This document shows, piece by piece, positions 23,335-34,019 of a DNA stretch of 64,000 bases (position 1 is its first letter; every line of letters begins with the position of its first letter). The stretch covers positions 1,940,554,455-1,940,618,454 of the forward strand of contig NC_056735.1 of NCBI RefSeq assembly GCF_019279795.1, written 5' to 3'. This DNA comes from Protopterus annectens. Taxonomy: Eukaryota > Chordata > Ceratodontiformes > Protopteridae. Under the pieces are notes generated by a model. That model ran no database searches. It worked only from the letters and a program-made list of their open reading frames with translations, and was not told the origin of the DNA. The translations under genes were made by a program, and so were the position numbers.

Positions 23335-26120
23335 TAGAGAAAAATTCATTGGTGTAAGAGACAGCTGAGGCTACATGGGGAATGGAAATTTTATATATGA
23401 ATTTTAAGTGCTTATCATGTAGTTTTAATAGTTTGTCTTTTAAAGTAATTGGGTTTACAGTATTGTTGCTCATTCTGGTGTATCTAAATACATTAATATT
23501 GTTACTCCGGCTGTGAGTAGAGTGTTAGAGTATATTGTATTTGCTGACCTAGCTCGCCTGAGTTCAGAGGATGAATATTACTTTGTGGACCACCTCCCAT
23601 GTTGTGGCACAGAGGCTTGTTAGTTCTACATATTTTTCTTTATGTGAAAGGATCCGTGGACTATTTGACATGATACAGCCAGGTATTGAACACTGACACT
23701 GGTGTGGTTGGACCTTTGGGATTGACTGCTGTGATGTGGCAGAGATGGTGGATGCTGAATGTCACCACTGCTGTGAAGTGACATATGTTGGGGCTTGTTA
23801 GTGAGACATGGCATAGAGGCTTGTCAGAGTATTGCCTTCTAAGTCACATCTTCCAACTATCAGACTTGCTGCAGTGCAGGACTGTCACCAAAAGGCAGTC
23901 TGTGCAATGTGGCCAGATAAATATTGTACTGTAGTACCAGCTATATATTTTAGGGGGTGCAATATGACTGAAACAGTGTAATTTAGTGCTCTGGAATGAC
24001 GTATACCCTTTGGTGGGCAATACAGCTCCAGTGCATACAATTTGTAATTCTCTGGCTTTGCCACTCAATGAAGCATTTATTTTTATTTCAAATGGAAAAT
24101 ACTATCATCTCTAATTAAGTAGAAATGGATAAGTTTTGTCCTTTGTCATGGAGACAGGTTCTTATTACTTCTGTTTGAATAATCTATGACTCTCAGCATG
24201 TCTCCTAACCTGGCTTGCATTAAGCCAGCATCTTGTAAACAGACACTTGTGCACTAAGTGCCTTACACACTTATACAATAAATGAAAAAGAAGAAATGGT
24301 AAGGAATTATAAACTGTACATATTGTGTGGGCCTTGTAAAGCTATAATGAAAGGGACACAAACATAATAAAGGGAATGTATGGTACTTTTTTATATACAT
24401 TTTACCAGATCAGAAGTTTTTCTTGACATATCCTTGTCTGTGCTCAGACAGGCCATCAAATCAAAAGGGTTCTGCAGTGGTTTATATAAATAATGAATGT
24501 GATGACTGATTCTAAAAAAATATAACAGCATTCTAATACAACAGCTGTCTTATAGGACTGCATGTTATAAAACGAATGCTTTGCCCACGGCAGAAAAGGA
24601 GAGATTGCAAAGTAATAAAGACAGAAAGAGATGTATCTCCTTTCTTATCTTAGTTGATAAGATTTCACATAACATTTGATTGCAGCTGACTGCCTTACTC
24701 TGTCAAAGATTCACAAATTTATAGGTAAGTACTAAGCAAACTACCCGTGCAGGCATTTTAAGCAATTTGGGTGGAGATTGGCCTCACCCATCCAATGGTC
24801 AATAATTATATATTACTCCTAATGAGAATAAACGAGACCATACCAAAGATAATTTGAGGGGACCCATGCATGGGATAAAGCATTTCACCATCCATTGTTA
24901 GACTAGCATTGATTGTTCCAAACTCCTGTTTGTTACTTTGCAATTAGAATGTTTATGCATGTTGATAAAGGTGAATCTGCATAACAGGAATTCTCTTCTG
25001 ATTCTAAGTCATGTTGTTCTAGTTACTTGGTCTGGCTGTTAGCATAGAAAATGAAGTGCATGAGTAACTTCTTCTTGTCTGGGGATTGATTCCCTAAGCC
25101 TCCATTTAGCTACTGTGTGACTCTAAGCAATTAATTTAACATACAGTGCTCCCAGGTGGAGTCTGATAAGTGCCCCTGTCATTTAATACTCTACCCCAGT
25201 AAACAAATCAAGTAAATTAAGTATTAATTTTAAATTATCATCTTTTATATTGTCCAGTGCACAATTCGTAATGGAGATTTTTGCAACACTCATTCGTTCA
25301 TTTTTACTGTTGATGTTATCTTGTCATTTTGTTTTGCTGTTTTCCTTCTTCAACAAAATATGACTACATAAGTGATGCAATTATGAGAAAAAAGGAAAAC
25401 ATTGGTACAAAATAAAGGCACGTGAAATCTATTAAGTTTAATGCAAAATATTTCATACTTTCTTTTTTCATATTTTTCTTCTTTAATGAAACAAGTCGAT
25501 GCTATGTTTAATTACTGCTCAAAAATTGCACACTGCATAGGCTTTCAAAGTCCTTAAAGATGTAAACAGCAGTATTTCCTGTTTAATAACAGAGCCTCAA
25601 GTAATGGAACATGGTTTATAAGTGCCTTAAGATGGCTAAATTGGTTTAATCTTAAGTGCCTGTAAAACTAATACTCAAAATATAATGTCCTTGCATCTTT
25701 TACTAAGGCTGTATTTATCTGTCAGTTATGTTATGCAGTCTTTCTCTAATTCCCTAGATTATATGCTTATAGACTAGAAATGTAGGTTGGAGGAAACAGC
25801 AGAATAGAAAAAGTGCATTTAAAAACAGATTTGTCTCTTTCTTTGAGACACTGCAGTTTTGGAGATGTGTGTAGGGCATTGGAAGTCCTCCCTAAAAAAA
25901 AAAAAATACTTTCCCAGTTCTTTTTTTTTTCTTTTTGTTATACTTAGCTTGGTTTGGTTATGATCAGTAACATCCGTGAGTAAAAGTGCCATGTATTTTT
26001 CATTCAAGCAGTTATATGATGGAGAGTTTTAAAGGAAATGACTAGAAAATATCATATTATTTATTTTAAGTTAAAGACTGACCTATGGCCACAGTGAAAT
26101 ACTTTTGCAAGTGGAATGAA
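23335..26120. other. Unannotated intergenic sequence
   Basis: AT-rich, without an identifiable frame or repeat family. The phrases GTTGTGGCACAGAGGCTTGTTAG (about 23602) and GACATGGCATAGAGGCTTGTCAG (about 23805) suggest a ~200-bp degenerate duplication. Confidence 0.35.
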
Positions 26121-26577
26121 TTATTGATAGACACATTCCCCCCCAGATTCACTATCCTTCTGTGCAGGACTAGCTTAGTCCTGCATGGAAGCGACCATTT
26201 AGGAGCAGGACGGCAGTGCGCCATGCATATTAATGAAGGCATGCTGCCTGAGCTTCTAATCTTACATGGAGTGTGTAATGCAGGGGGTGTGTCTGAGAGC
26301 AGAGGTCTCAGAATATACATGCCCCTGCAATGAAGAACAGCAGACAGGTCATAAAAGAATGAGCAAGACTGCTCATAGGTGTACACATACCCCCAGCAAC
26401 ATCACCCCACGTGTACAAGAGCAATAGCTAAAACAACAAATATAAATATGTTTTTTTTTTATGAAACAGATTAAATTTAACTGTAGGTGTGTGAGTTTGC
26501 CCATTGCTTAGCTATGGTTAATGCAGTTTAAATGGCAGAAGAGGATAAAAAGCAAGATATATGCAAATGAAGCAGTA

Positions 26578-26642
26578 CAGCAATAGTGTAGTGGGCAGAG
26601 CATTTCCCTTATGAGCAGTCATTCCTGGTTTGAATCCCACTG
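26578..26642 (+). repeat. tRNA-like sequence
   Basis: Plus strand: A-box-like TAGTGTAGTGGGCAGAGC and B-box GGTTTGAATCCC about 35 bases later. It is probably a SINE head or tRNA relic rather than a working tRNA, because no paired acceptor stem is evident. Confidence 0.45.
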
Positions 26643-26924
26643 CAACATATTCCATTTTCCATGTCAAATCACTTTGTGACCAATATTTTTAGTTGCATAA
26701 CCTTTATTTATGAACTGGAGTACTGCATTAAATGCAGATGTGAGGTGACAGTGTCATAATGTTGCAAAGTTCACAGATAATCACACTTGCCCCATACAGT
26801 ATATGTACACAGAAATCAGGGATACAAATGGAAGGTAAAATGTGTAATGAATGATAACTCCATACAGCTTCCAAATCCCCCACCTTCTCAAGAACCATTT
26901 GACATTACTGTCTAAATTAGTGCA

Positions 26925-27290
26925 GTGGTAAGCGGGAGTAAGCACTAATAAGCAGGTGTAAGCACTATTAAGCAGTAGTAACCAGGAGTAAGCATATTTA
27001 AGCACTAGTAAATGGGTTTAAGCTCATTTGCATGGGGGTAAGCAATGCGCACACAGGTTAAGCAATATTGAAGCTAACTCTCTGTAAACATATTTAACCG
27101 AAGGTTAGCATAGCTTACCTCATGCAAACTCACGCAAACCCACTTAGAAGTGCTTAAAAGTGCATTAATCACTTTGTATGCAACATCCACTGTTCTGGCC
27201 TGAAAAAAAAACAGCCTTTGCAGGTCTTGAACCCAGGACCCTGTACACTATAGTCACAGTAGTTAACCACTAAGCCATCACAGCAGTACA
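26925..27290 (-). repeat. Dispersed repeat copy 1: TAAGC-rich body plus tRNA-like head
   Basis: On the plus strand about ten TAAGC motifs (26930-27065) are followed by GCTTACCTCATGCAAACTC and then, on the minus strand, a tRNA-like head (TGGCTTAGTGGTTAACTAC A-box; GGGTTCAAGACC B-box, 27218-27287). The same order and orientation recur at 33399-33748 and 49895-50188. The head suggests a Pol III SINE; the TAAGC body could alternatively be the end of the Myb/SANT transposon. Confidence 0.65.
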
Positions 27291-27465
27291 TAAGACTGAG
27301 GTATCACCAAATAAATTCTTACTATAGGAAAATCAAACTGAACATGTGAAAGGAATGTATATACAGTATTATGTTGCAAAACCTACTACATAACATAAAT
27401 ATGTGAACTGGAGTACTACAGTAAGCCCAGATGTGAGATGGGGTCTATATTATAAGACTGACGGT

Positions 27466-27760
27466 TGAAAACATCGAACACCATAGGGTTGACACCATAT
27501 GGTCGATGTCTTCAAACATCGAACTTATAAAAATAACAAAAAAAAAAAAAAAAGAAAAAAGTACCCTAACAAGTTTAAGCAGGGGGGCTAGCCCCCCTGC
27601 ATCTCCCACACCCCCTGCTACTTAAATATACCAACTCTGAGACCGCACTACATTGCAGTAAACAGAAATCTTCCCTTACTGAGATTTCTTTTTACACGTT
27701 CAATGTTGTGCGCTTTTGTTATTCTCGTGTCGACAATATCAGCTTTGATATTGTCAGCTT
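27466..27760. repeat. Hairpin-rich segment, MITE-like
   Basis: Contains an imperfect ~54-bp palindrome (27468-27521, arms GTTGAAAACATCGAAC and GTCGATGTCTTCAAAC). It also contains a perfect 20-bp palindrome (27581-27600, CAGGGGGGCTAGCCCCCCTG), a 7-bp-stem hairpin (27666-27689, GAAATCT/AGATTTC) and a perfect 10-bp-stem hairpin (27732-27755, GACAATATCA/TGATATTGTC). No coding frame is supported. Confidence 0.6.
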
Positions 27761-27934
27761 TCATGAATATAATATAGACTCTGTGAGGTATAATTGTAAT
27801 AAAGTGTTGAAGTCCCCTAATAAACACAAGGACCCCATACAGTGTACGTACACATGCATCATGGATACTAGACACATATATAACATGTAATGAATAATAA
27901 ATCAATGTCAAAAAGCAAATATAATGCAAATTAA

Positions 27935-28080
27935 ATATTAAGCAATGCTAAGCATTGCACAGCCCAGCTTAGTAGGTGTAAGCAATGTGTAGGCCAGCTA
28001 ACTCAATTTGTCCATTGGTATACCCCTTTAAACAACACCAACCTTAAGTAAGCAGGTTTGCCCATAGCCTAGCCTTTTAA
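27935..28080. repeat. TAAGC-rich DNA upstream of Myb/SANT unit B
   Basis: TAAGCAATGCTAAGCATTGC and further TAAGC/GCTTA motifs. It occupies the same place relative to the Myb exon as 7925-8125 does in unit A. Confidence 0.5.
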
Positions 28081-28115
28081 AAACTGTTCAATCACGGCAA
28101 AGTGTGGGAAATTGG

Positions 28116-28142
28116 CCCTATTTAAACCCAACAGGCAGGAAT
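28116..28142 (+). promoter_or_regulatory. TATTTAA promoter-like block, unit B
   Basis: CTATTTAAACC followed by GGCAGGAAT, about 60 bases upstream of the ATG at 28182. Unit A has the counterpart at 7874-7900. Confidence 0.5.
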
Positions 28143-28181
28143 ACATCTCATAACTGGTTGTAGCTTCCCCGTGCAGACACT

Positions 28182-28485
28182 ATGTCTGGAATGGGAGAGG
28201 GTGTGTGCTTTCGGGTGCAGCACTGGGGCATCCAGGAGTCCAGAGTCATGGCAGGACTCCTTGTGGAAGACAATGAGTAGAGACTGATTCATGGCCAGTA
28301 CCAGGGCTCCCAATATAAAGCAGAAACCTGGGACCATCTCACCCGTGACATCACCAGTGCCACTGGCATACCCCAAACTGGTGAGCAGGTCATGCATCAC
28401 TATGCTGACCTGAAGCAGCAAAAGGGGGATCTCTTGGATCAGTGGATCCAAGAGGCTAGGAGGACAGGGGAAGTCCCAGTTATGT
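28182..28485 (+). pseudogene. Myb/SANT-like DNA-binding exon, unit B
   Basis: Starts at ATG (MSGMGEG) and ends at a GTAAGT-type donor at 28486. The translation shows ESRVMAGLLVEDNE, a stop, then GQYQGSQYKAETWDHLTRDI, TSATGIP, GEQVMHHYADLKQQKGDLLD and QWIQEARRTGEVP. The third helix (HHYADLKQQK) and the following basic EARR stretch match Myb/SANT-like proteins carried by Harbinger transposons, which bind subterminal DNA and help the transposase into the nucleus (family knowledge). One in-frame TAG near 28270 breaks it. Exon order matches unit A, with a possible short second exon after TCCTTCACAG near 28576. Confidence 0.65.
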
Positions 28486-28829
28486 GTAAGTATCAGCCCA
28501 CTACCTGTTTAATATTTGCCAGCTCATGTATATTATGGATAGGTATGGCTAAATATTCCTCTTATGTCCTTCACAGTGGGAAGTGAGCGAGCTGTGAGCC
28601 AGGAGGCCCATGGATGTAACTCGGAGAGGTTGTGATGCGAGGCAGGTTAGTAATACTCTTGCATGTATTGTCACAGGAAATAAATCTAAAAGTATTAGTA
28701 AGTTAATTGCCTGTATAAAACCTGTATTGTTTAAGGCAAGTACTGCATACACCAGAGAATATGGCAGGAAGAGTCTCATATAGGTTGTATGTAAATAAAA
28801 GCATAATAGCCTGACAATAAAGGTCTAAC

Positions 28830-30410
28830 TGCTGGACTGCATGTGTTTACTCTGGTATCATATGGTAATATAGATTTGCAATCACTTAATAGTACTGTTG
28901 CATTAAGCACTGTTACCCACACTGTGCAACATAAATAAAATGTGTAGGAATGTCTGTATATGAGTGGTGTAATCTCCAGAGGTCATTTAGTACAAATGAG
29001 AGAGACATAGACAGAAAATAATGAAAAGACAAACAACAAAATCCAAATAGCACACACAACTGAGATGTGAACTGTTGTATTTTTAACCCACACAGCCATG
29101 TTTCTAATCCTGGGAGTGGTAGTAGGCTGCATACAGAATTATACCCCACAACTGTACAGATATGTCCAGAATGTCCAGTATATCGGCCCATATCTGCTGC
29201 CTGTCACCCTGTCCCCCTGAGAAATCAGTGGGATGATCCCAGATGTTTAGGGAGCAAACAAGAAATACAACTGAATGTCACACATCTATAAGAACAAACC
29301 TATCACTCTAGCAACTCCCCAAACTGTTATGAGAGTAATAAGCCAAGTATGTCCCATCTACAACCCTATGTTGTCAAGCTGTGAACACAGTGTGTACAGT
29401 AACAGAGTGAGATGTATGTGCATAATACTAATGTGGAATCTGGTAATTTGTGTGGCAACATTCAGGTAGTGCTAACAAACATTGCTCCCACAGGTCCATC
29501 AGATATAAACACTGTGCCTAGAAATAATTGATTGATACCCTGTACTGGTACTGTTTACTCTGGTATTGTATGGCATTGTGAGTGTTGCAGTTGCTCTGAA
29601 TAATAAGGTATTATTCATCACTGTCACCCACACTCTGCTACATAATATAACTGTCTAGGAAATCCTGTATAAGAGTGTAGTAATACTAGGTCAGAACATA
29701 AAACCACAGGAGAATTATAGACAGAAATCAGATAAGAGATATACAGCAATATCTATAACGCACACACCACTGTGATGGACAGTGTTTTATTTTGAGCAGA
29801 CACAGTCATGGTCTGAATCGTGGGAGTGGTAGTAAGCTGCATACAGAATCATACCCCACAACTGTACATATATGTCCAGAATATCCAGTATATTGGCCCA
29901 TATCTGCTGCCTGTCACCCTGTCCCCCTGGGAAATCAGTGGGATGATCCCAGATGTTTAGGCAGCAAACAAGAAATACAACTGATTGTCACACATCTATA
30001 AGAACAAGCCTGTCACTCTAGCAACTTCCCAAACTGTTATGAGAGTAATAAGCCAAGTATGTCCCATCTGCACCCCCATGTTGTCAACTGTGACCACAGT
30101 GTGTACAGTAACAGAGTGAGATGTATGTGCATAATACTAATGTAGAATCTGGTAATCTGTGTGGCAACATTGAGGTAGTGCTAACAAACATTGCTCCTAC
30201 AGGTCCATCAGATACGAACACTGTGCTTAGAAATAAAAGATCGATACCCTATGCTGGTACTGCTTACTCTGGTATTGTATGGCATTGTGAGTGTTGCAGT
30301 TGCTCTGAATAATAAGGTATTACTCATTACTGTCACCCACACTGTGCTACATAATATAACAGTTAATGAAATCCTGTATAAGAGTGTTGTAAGTCACTAA
30401 AGGTTTAAGA
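28830..30410 (+). repeat. Tandem duplication, ~711-bp unit, about 2.2 copies, in unit B intron
   Basis: Paired landmarks: GGGAGTGGTAGTA at 29113 and 29821, CCTGTCCCCCTGRGAAATCAG at about 29210 and 29920, and ACTCTGGTAT at about 28849, 29560 and 30267. Copies 1 and 2 differ by a few percent, so the duplication is fairly recent compared with the decayed exons. Confidence 0.85.
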
Positions 30411-30419
30411 GGGCAATAG

Positions 30420-31110
30420 TCTAAATATGTCCCAGTTCACCTGCATGTAGTCAAGACATGGCCAGTGGCCGTGCAAAAAGACAAGGATAGGTATGTGCAT
30501 AACATCAACCTGGAATCTGGGAGTATGTGTAGAAACAGTGTTAACAAACAATTTCTCCACAGGTATACCAGGTAAGAGGTGTATACTGCAGGTAAAACCA
30601 GTTAATGTATATAGTTGTCGACAGCCATATCACTGTGCAAACTAAGGCAACAGGGTAGTGTACTAATACTTGTAAGGTACAGATAACAGCACTGACTAGG
30701 AAAGTAATGCAAACTACAGGAATATACTAGTTGTTAATTGACATCTTTCTCTCCCCCCACAATATCTGCAACAATAAACTTAATACCCAACTCAACTGGT
30801 ACTTGCTGACTTAACTGCAATGTTGGGACATATGTCCTATTGTTTGATAATTATTTAAATCTGTTTATATGCATGTGCTATGTTGAAATACTCAAACATT
30901 AGTGGCATGGTTCCATCAATGTAACTGCATGCTGTTGTAATTACCACTGTGGTCCCATATATACATTTATTCTGTTTGCAGTGCAACTGTTCCATATCTG
31001 GTGTCTGGTTAATTGGAATATCTATGCATGCTGTTATACCTAATCCTGGAATGTGTTGACTATTACTAACCCACATATGTTTATAAAACATAAACATTAT
31101 AGCATGTATA
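30420..31110. other. Unannotated, presumed intron of unit B
   Basis: No long frame or repeat. It lies between the duplicated intron segment and the C-terminal exon. Confidence 0.3.
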
Positions 31111-31273
31111 GGAATGCTGGTCCCAGCGGACACACCTGTTCCACCTCAGCTGGCCATGGCACTGGGCACCAGCATGTCTGGGACCCAACCCGGGACCTCC
31201 TCATCCATTGGTCCTGCACCACCTTCGGGTGGAACTGTCTCAGGGGATGAAACTTACCCCACTGGGTGCGGGC

Positions 31274-31288
31274 ACGGACAGGAACCTG
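31274..31288 (+). repeat. Target-site duplication of PLE-3, left
   Basis: ACGGACAGGAACCTG, repeated exactly at 32681-32695. It marks the insertion borders of the hairpin PLE fragment. Confidence 0.9.
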
Positions 31289-31363
31289 AGAAAATGAGGT
31301 AGCTCAAAAACGCACAGTAGTCGGAATGTAAAATCCTAAACGCAAGTTTATTCTATATAACAC

Positions 31364-31403
31364 AATACATTTTCGTTACTGTTGCAAGTAGTAACTTCTT
31401 CAG
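31364..31403 (-). ncRNA. Hammerhead-like motif in PLE-3 left arm
   Basis: Minus strand: CUGAAGA core, one base, 5-bp stem II (GUUAC/GUAAC), GAA, then AAUGUAUU. It resembles a hammerhead core; the cleavage-site base is G where active forms need A, C or U, so it is likely inactive. Confidence 0.45.
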
Positions 31404-31794
31404 AGGAATAAACAGAGACATAAAAAACGCGCCTAATTTAAACTGAAGTAGGAGTGGTTACCTCAATTACTGTGTCATCAATATTAGCAAAAGTTCAATT
31501 ATATAAAAACGAAAATTCAATTATATAAAAACAAACGCCTCAAATCAAAATAAAAAATACATGAAGGTACATAATAACAGTAGATATCATCTCGTTGTTA
31601 TAAACATTCATTGAGGAGAGAATTTAAGGTAACCTAGTCCAAGTTAAGTATAAGTAACAAAAATACACCAACATAAAAATAGTTAAGCAGTTAACTGTCA
31701 TGCATATGTCAAGAAATTTTTTTTTTATATATGTCCAAATTAAACATTCAAAATTCAAAGTTAAAATATGGACAAAGTATTAAAATGATCGCAG

Positions 31795-32068
31795 ACTAAG
31801 GGAGAGAATATATGAGCACATTTATGCTATTAGGAAAAATAAGAAAGAAAACGCTTTAGCGAAACACATTGATACTAATCCAGGATATAGCTTCCACTTT
31901 CAAGTCATCGACCAAGTACCCCCTGACATTAGGGGTGGCCCATCTTCTTTACTTTTAGAGGTTAGGGAATTAGAGTGGCAACTTAGCCTTGATGCTTTTA
32001 ATGTTCCTGGATTGAATGAAAATTGTAATATATCCTGCATCCTGAAATTGAAAAGTCTTTTGAGGTAA
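31795..32068 (+). pseudogene. PLE-3 GIY-YIG endonuclease C-terminal part
   Basis: Reads RRLRERIYEHIYAIRKNKKE, then NALAKHI, YSFHFQVIDQV, a Leu-Glu-rich segment (LLLEVRELEWQ) and NVPGLNE, ending at TAA (32066). These match the catalytic Arg region, the helix bearing the catalytic Glu, and the GLNE/GLN end seen in PLE-1 and PLE-2. The GIY and YIG boxes themselves are missing because of 5' truncation at the inversion point. The protein differs clearly from PLE-1 and PLE-2, so this is a third lineage. Confidence 0.8.
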
Positions 32069-32532
32069 ATTACATGACCATCATAGTGTGAGCTTAGACT
32101 CACGCTTTGTTTTTTTGCAGTTCCACACATTAACAGACGTTCGATCCAGTATTTTAATACTTTGTCTATATTTTAACTTTGAATTTTGAATTTTTAATTT
32201 GGACATATATAAAAAAAAATTTCTTGACATATGTAAGACAGTTAACTACTTAACTATTTTTATGTTGGTGTATTTTTGTTACTTATACTTAACTTGGACT
32301 AGGTTACCTTAAATTCTCTCCTCAATGTATGTTTATAACAACGAGATGACATCTACTGTTATTATGTACCTTCATGTATTTTTTATTTTGATTTGAGGCA
32401 TTTGTTTTTATATAATTGAATTTTCATTTTTATATAATTGAACTTTTGCTAATATTGATGACACAGTAATTGAGGTAACCACGCCTACTTCAGTTTAAAT
32501 TAGGCGCGTTTTTTATGTCTCTGTTTATTCCT

Positions 32533-32572
32533 CTGAAGAAGTTACTACTTGCAACAGTAACGAAAACGTATT
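32533..32572 (+). ncRNA. Hammerhead-like motif in PLE-3 right arm
   Basis: CUGAAGA, one base, GUUAC/GUAAC stem, GAA, AACGUAUU. It mirrors the left-arm copy with one change in the stem III region. Confidence 0.45.
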
Positions 32573-32680
32573 GTGTTATATAGAATAAACTTGCGTTTAG
32601 GATTTTACATTCCAGCTACTGTGCGTTTTTGAGCTACCTCATTTTCTCAGTTTGGCTTTGTCGTTTTTTGTTTTTCGTTT

Positions 32681-32695
32681 ACGGACAGGAACCTG
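32681..32695 (+). repeat. Target-site duplication of PLE-3, right
   Basis: Exact repeat of 31274-31288. Confidence 0.9.
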
Positions 32696-32849
32696 TCAAC
32701 CATCGCCAGGTCCGAGACTTGGTGCGAAGTGAGCTCATACGGGAGTTTGGACATCTGCTTCTCCAGCACGAGGGCCACATGTCACAACTAGAGGGTTGGC
32801 TTAGCTCTCCAACTCAGCCTCCAACACAACCACGTTCAGGGCTGTGAGG

Positions 32850-33395
32850 GTGCAGTGGTGACTGCCCATGGGTGGGGACCTCAGTCCCACTGTTTCAACT
32901 AGTGGGCTCATGGGCTTCCGATTTCCCGACACCTCTCCCCATCAAGGTGTTTACCCCACATGTGTCATATACCACCCCTGTATGCATCTTGTTTGTCCTG
33001 TCTGTTAGCCTACCCAACCTACCTCCCCAAATACACCTACTATCCCTCCCCAACATCCCACTCTCACCTGAAAAAAAAGGGCAATCTGTTCCCCCCCAAA
33101 AATCTCGCCCCATACATAGCTGTCCATTTCACACGTGTCCACTGGACACATGTAATCTGGTCTGTCATCACAACATATTATTGTTGTCCTCACCCCTCTC
33201 TCAAGGGTTTGAGTGTCCAAATCTACCTCCAAATTCAGTGTATATGCAGAGCTGTTGCTGTAGAAGAAATGAGTAGCTATGGACCTTCCCTACACCCTTC
33301 CTGCACATCCCTAGTTATTTTCCCTACTGTCTTTCCCTCTTTGTACCCTTTTTCACTAATTTCCTATCAACCCTTTTTTCTTTTCTTTTAAAGAA
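32850..33395. other. 3' flank of unit B
   Basis: C/T-rich DNA with an A-tract. The frames of 134 and 143 codons here follow base composition and are not supported as genes. Confidence 0.35.
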
Positions 33396-33398
33396 ATT

Positions 33399-33748
33399 AG
33401 CGTGGGGGTAAGTGGGAGTAAGCACTTTTAAGCAGCAGTAAGCGGGTTTAAGCTTGTTTGCATGGGGGTAAGCAATGCCTACACAGGTTAAGCAATTTAG
33501 AAGCTAAATCAGTATAAGAAACTGTAACCAGAAGTTAGCAGTGCTTACCTCCATGCAAACCCATGCAAATCTGCTTAAAAGTGCCTTAATCATGCTGTAG
33601 CCAACGACCCTTGTTCTGCCCATCAACAAAATAAATAGCCTCTGCAAGGCTCAAACCCAGGACCTTGCATGCTATAGCCAAAGTGATTTACCACAACCCA
33701 GGACCCTGCATGCTATAGCCAAAGTGATTTACCACAAAGCCATGTCAA
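33399..33748 (-). repeat. Dispersed repeat copy 2: TAAGC-rich body plus tRNA-like head
   Basis: Collinear with 26925-27290: AGTAAGC motifs, GTTTAAGCTTGTTTGCATGG, CACAGGTTAAGCAA, GCTTACCTCCATGCAAACCC, then a tRNA-like head on the minus strand. The last 41 bp of the head are duplicated in tandem (CCTTGCATGCTATAGCCAAAG twice, 33664-33740). Confidence 0.65.
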
Positions 33749-33830
33749 ATATAGATAACCCTAATGTTTTCACAAACATATCATCCAGCACAGTCATTCA
33801 ACAGTATAGGAAATGTATTTAAACATATAG

Positions 33831-33853
33831 ATGTGTGTGTCTGTGTGTGTGAG

Positions 33854-33931
<78 letters not shown>
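33831..33931. repeat. (GT)n microsatellite
   Basis: GT tract of about 100 bp with minor interruptions at its start, followed by AT-rich ATATCTA-type simple sequence to about 34010. Confidence 0.98.
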
Positions 33932-33938
<7 letters not shown>

Positions 33939-34019
33939 TTATATCTAAATATATTATAAGCATAAATATATATATCTATATATGTATATACAGACATATA
34001 TCTATAGATATAAAAGAGA

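Larger units (their letters stand above)
31289..32680 (+). mobile_element. PLE-3: Penelope-like 3' fragment with inverted copy of its 3' UTR
   Basis: A 499-bp inverted repeat (31289-31787 and 32152-32650) surrounds 364 bp that encode, on the plus strand, the end of a GIY-YIG endonuclease. The right arm plus about 30 bases of T-rich tail form the true 3' end; the left arm is the same 3' UTR inverted. Both arms carry a hammerhead-like motif. A 15-bp duplication flanks the unit. Inverted or tandem partial copies forming pseudo-LTRs are well known for Penelope elements. The copy is 5'-truncated and cannot move by itself. Confidence 0.9.
31114..32847 (+). pseudogene. Myb/SANT unit B, C-terminal exon interrupted by PLE-3
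   Basis: The first part (31114-31288) encodes a Pro/Ser/Gly-rich linker (PQLAMALGTSMSGTQPGTSS, IGPAPPSGGTVSGDE). It is cut at the Gln-Glu-Pro region by PLE-3 (31289-32680) and resumes after the repeated 15 bp. The second part reads VNHRQVRDLVRSELIREFGH, then EGHMSQLEGWLSSPTQPP, and a natural TGA at 32845. The two halves line up with the uninterrupted copies A (5820-5478) and D (37610-37306). The tail is probably a helical dimerisation or partner-binding segment; this is inferred from its pattern only. Confidence 0.65.

Noticed and set aside
26578..26642. Functional tRNA gene
   Set aside because: A- and B-box-like words are present, but no paired acceptor or anticodon stem could be drawn.
32872..33391. 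134 and 143-codon overlapping plus-strand frames
   Set aside because: Pro/Ser/Thr-rich because the DNA is C/T-rich; the frames overlap each other and have no homology signal.
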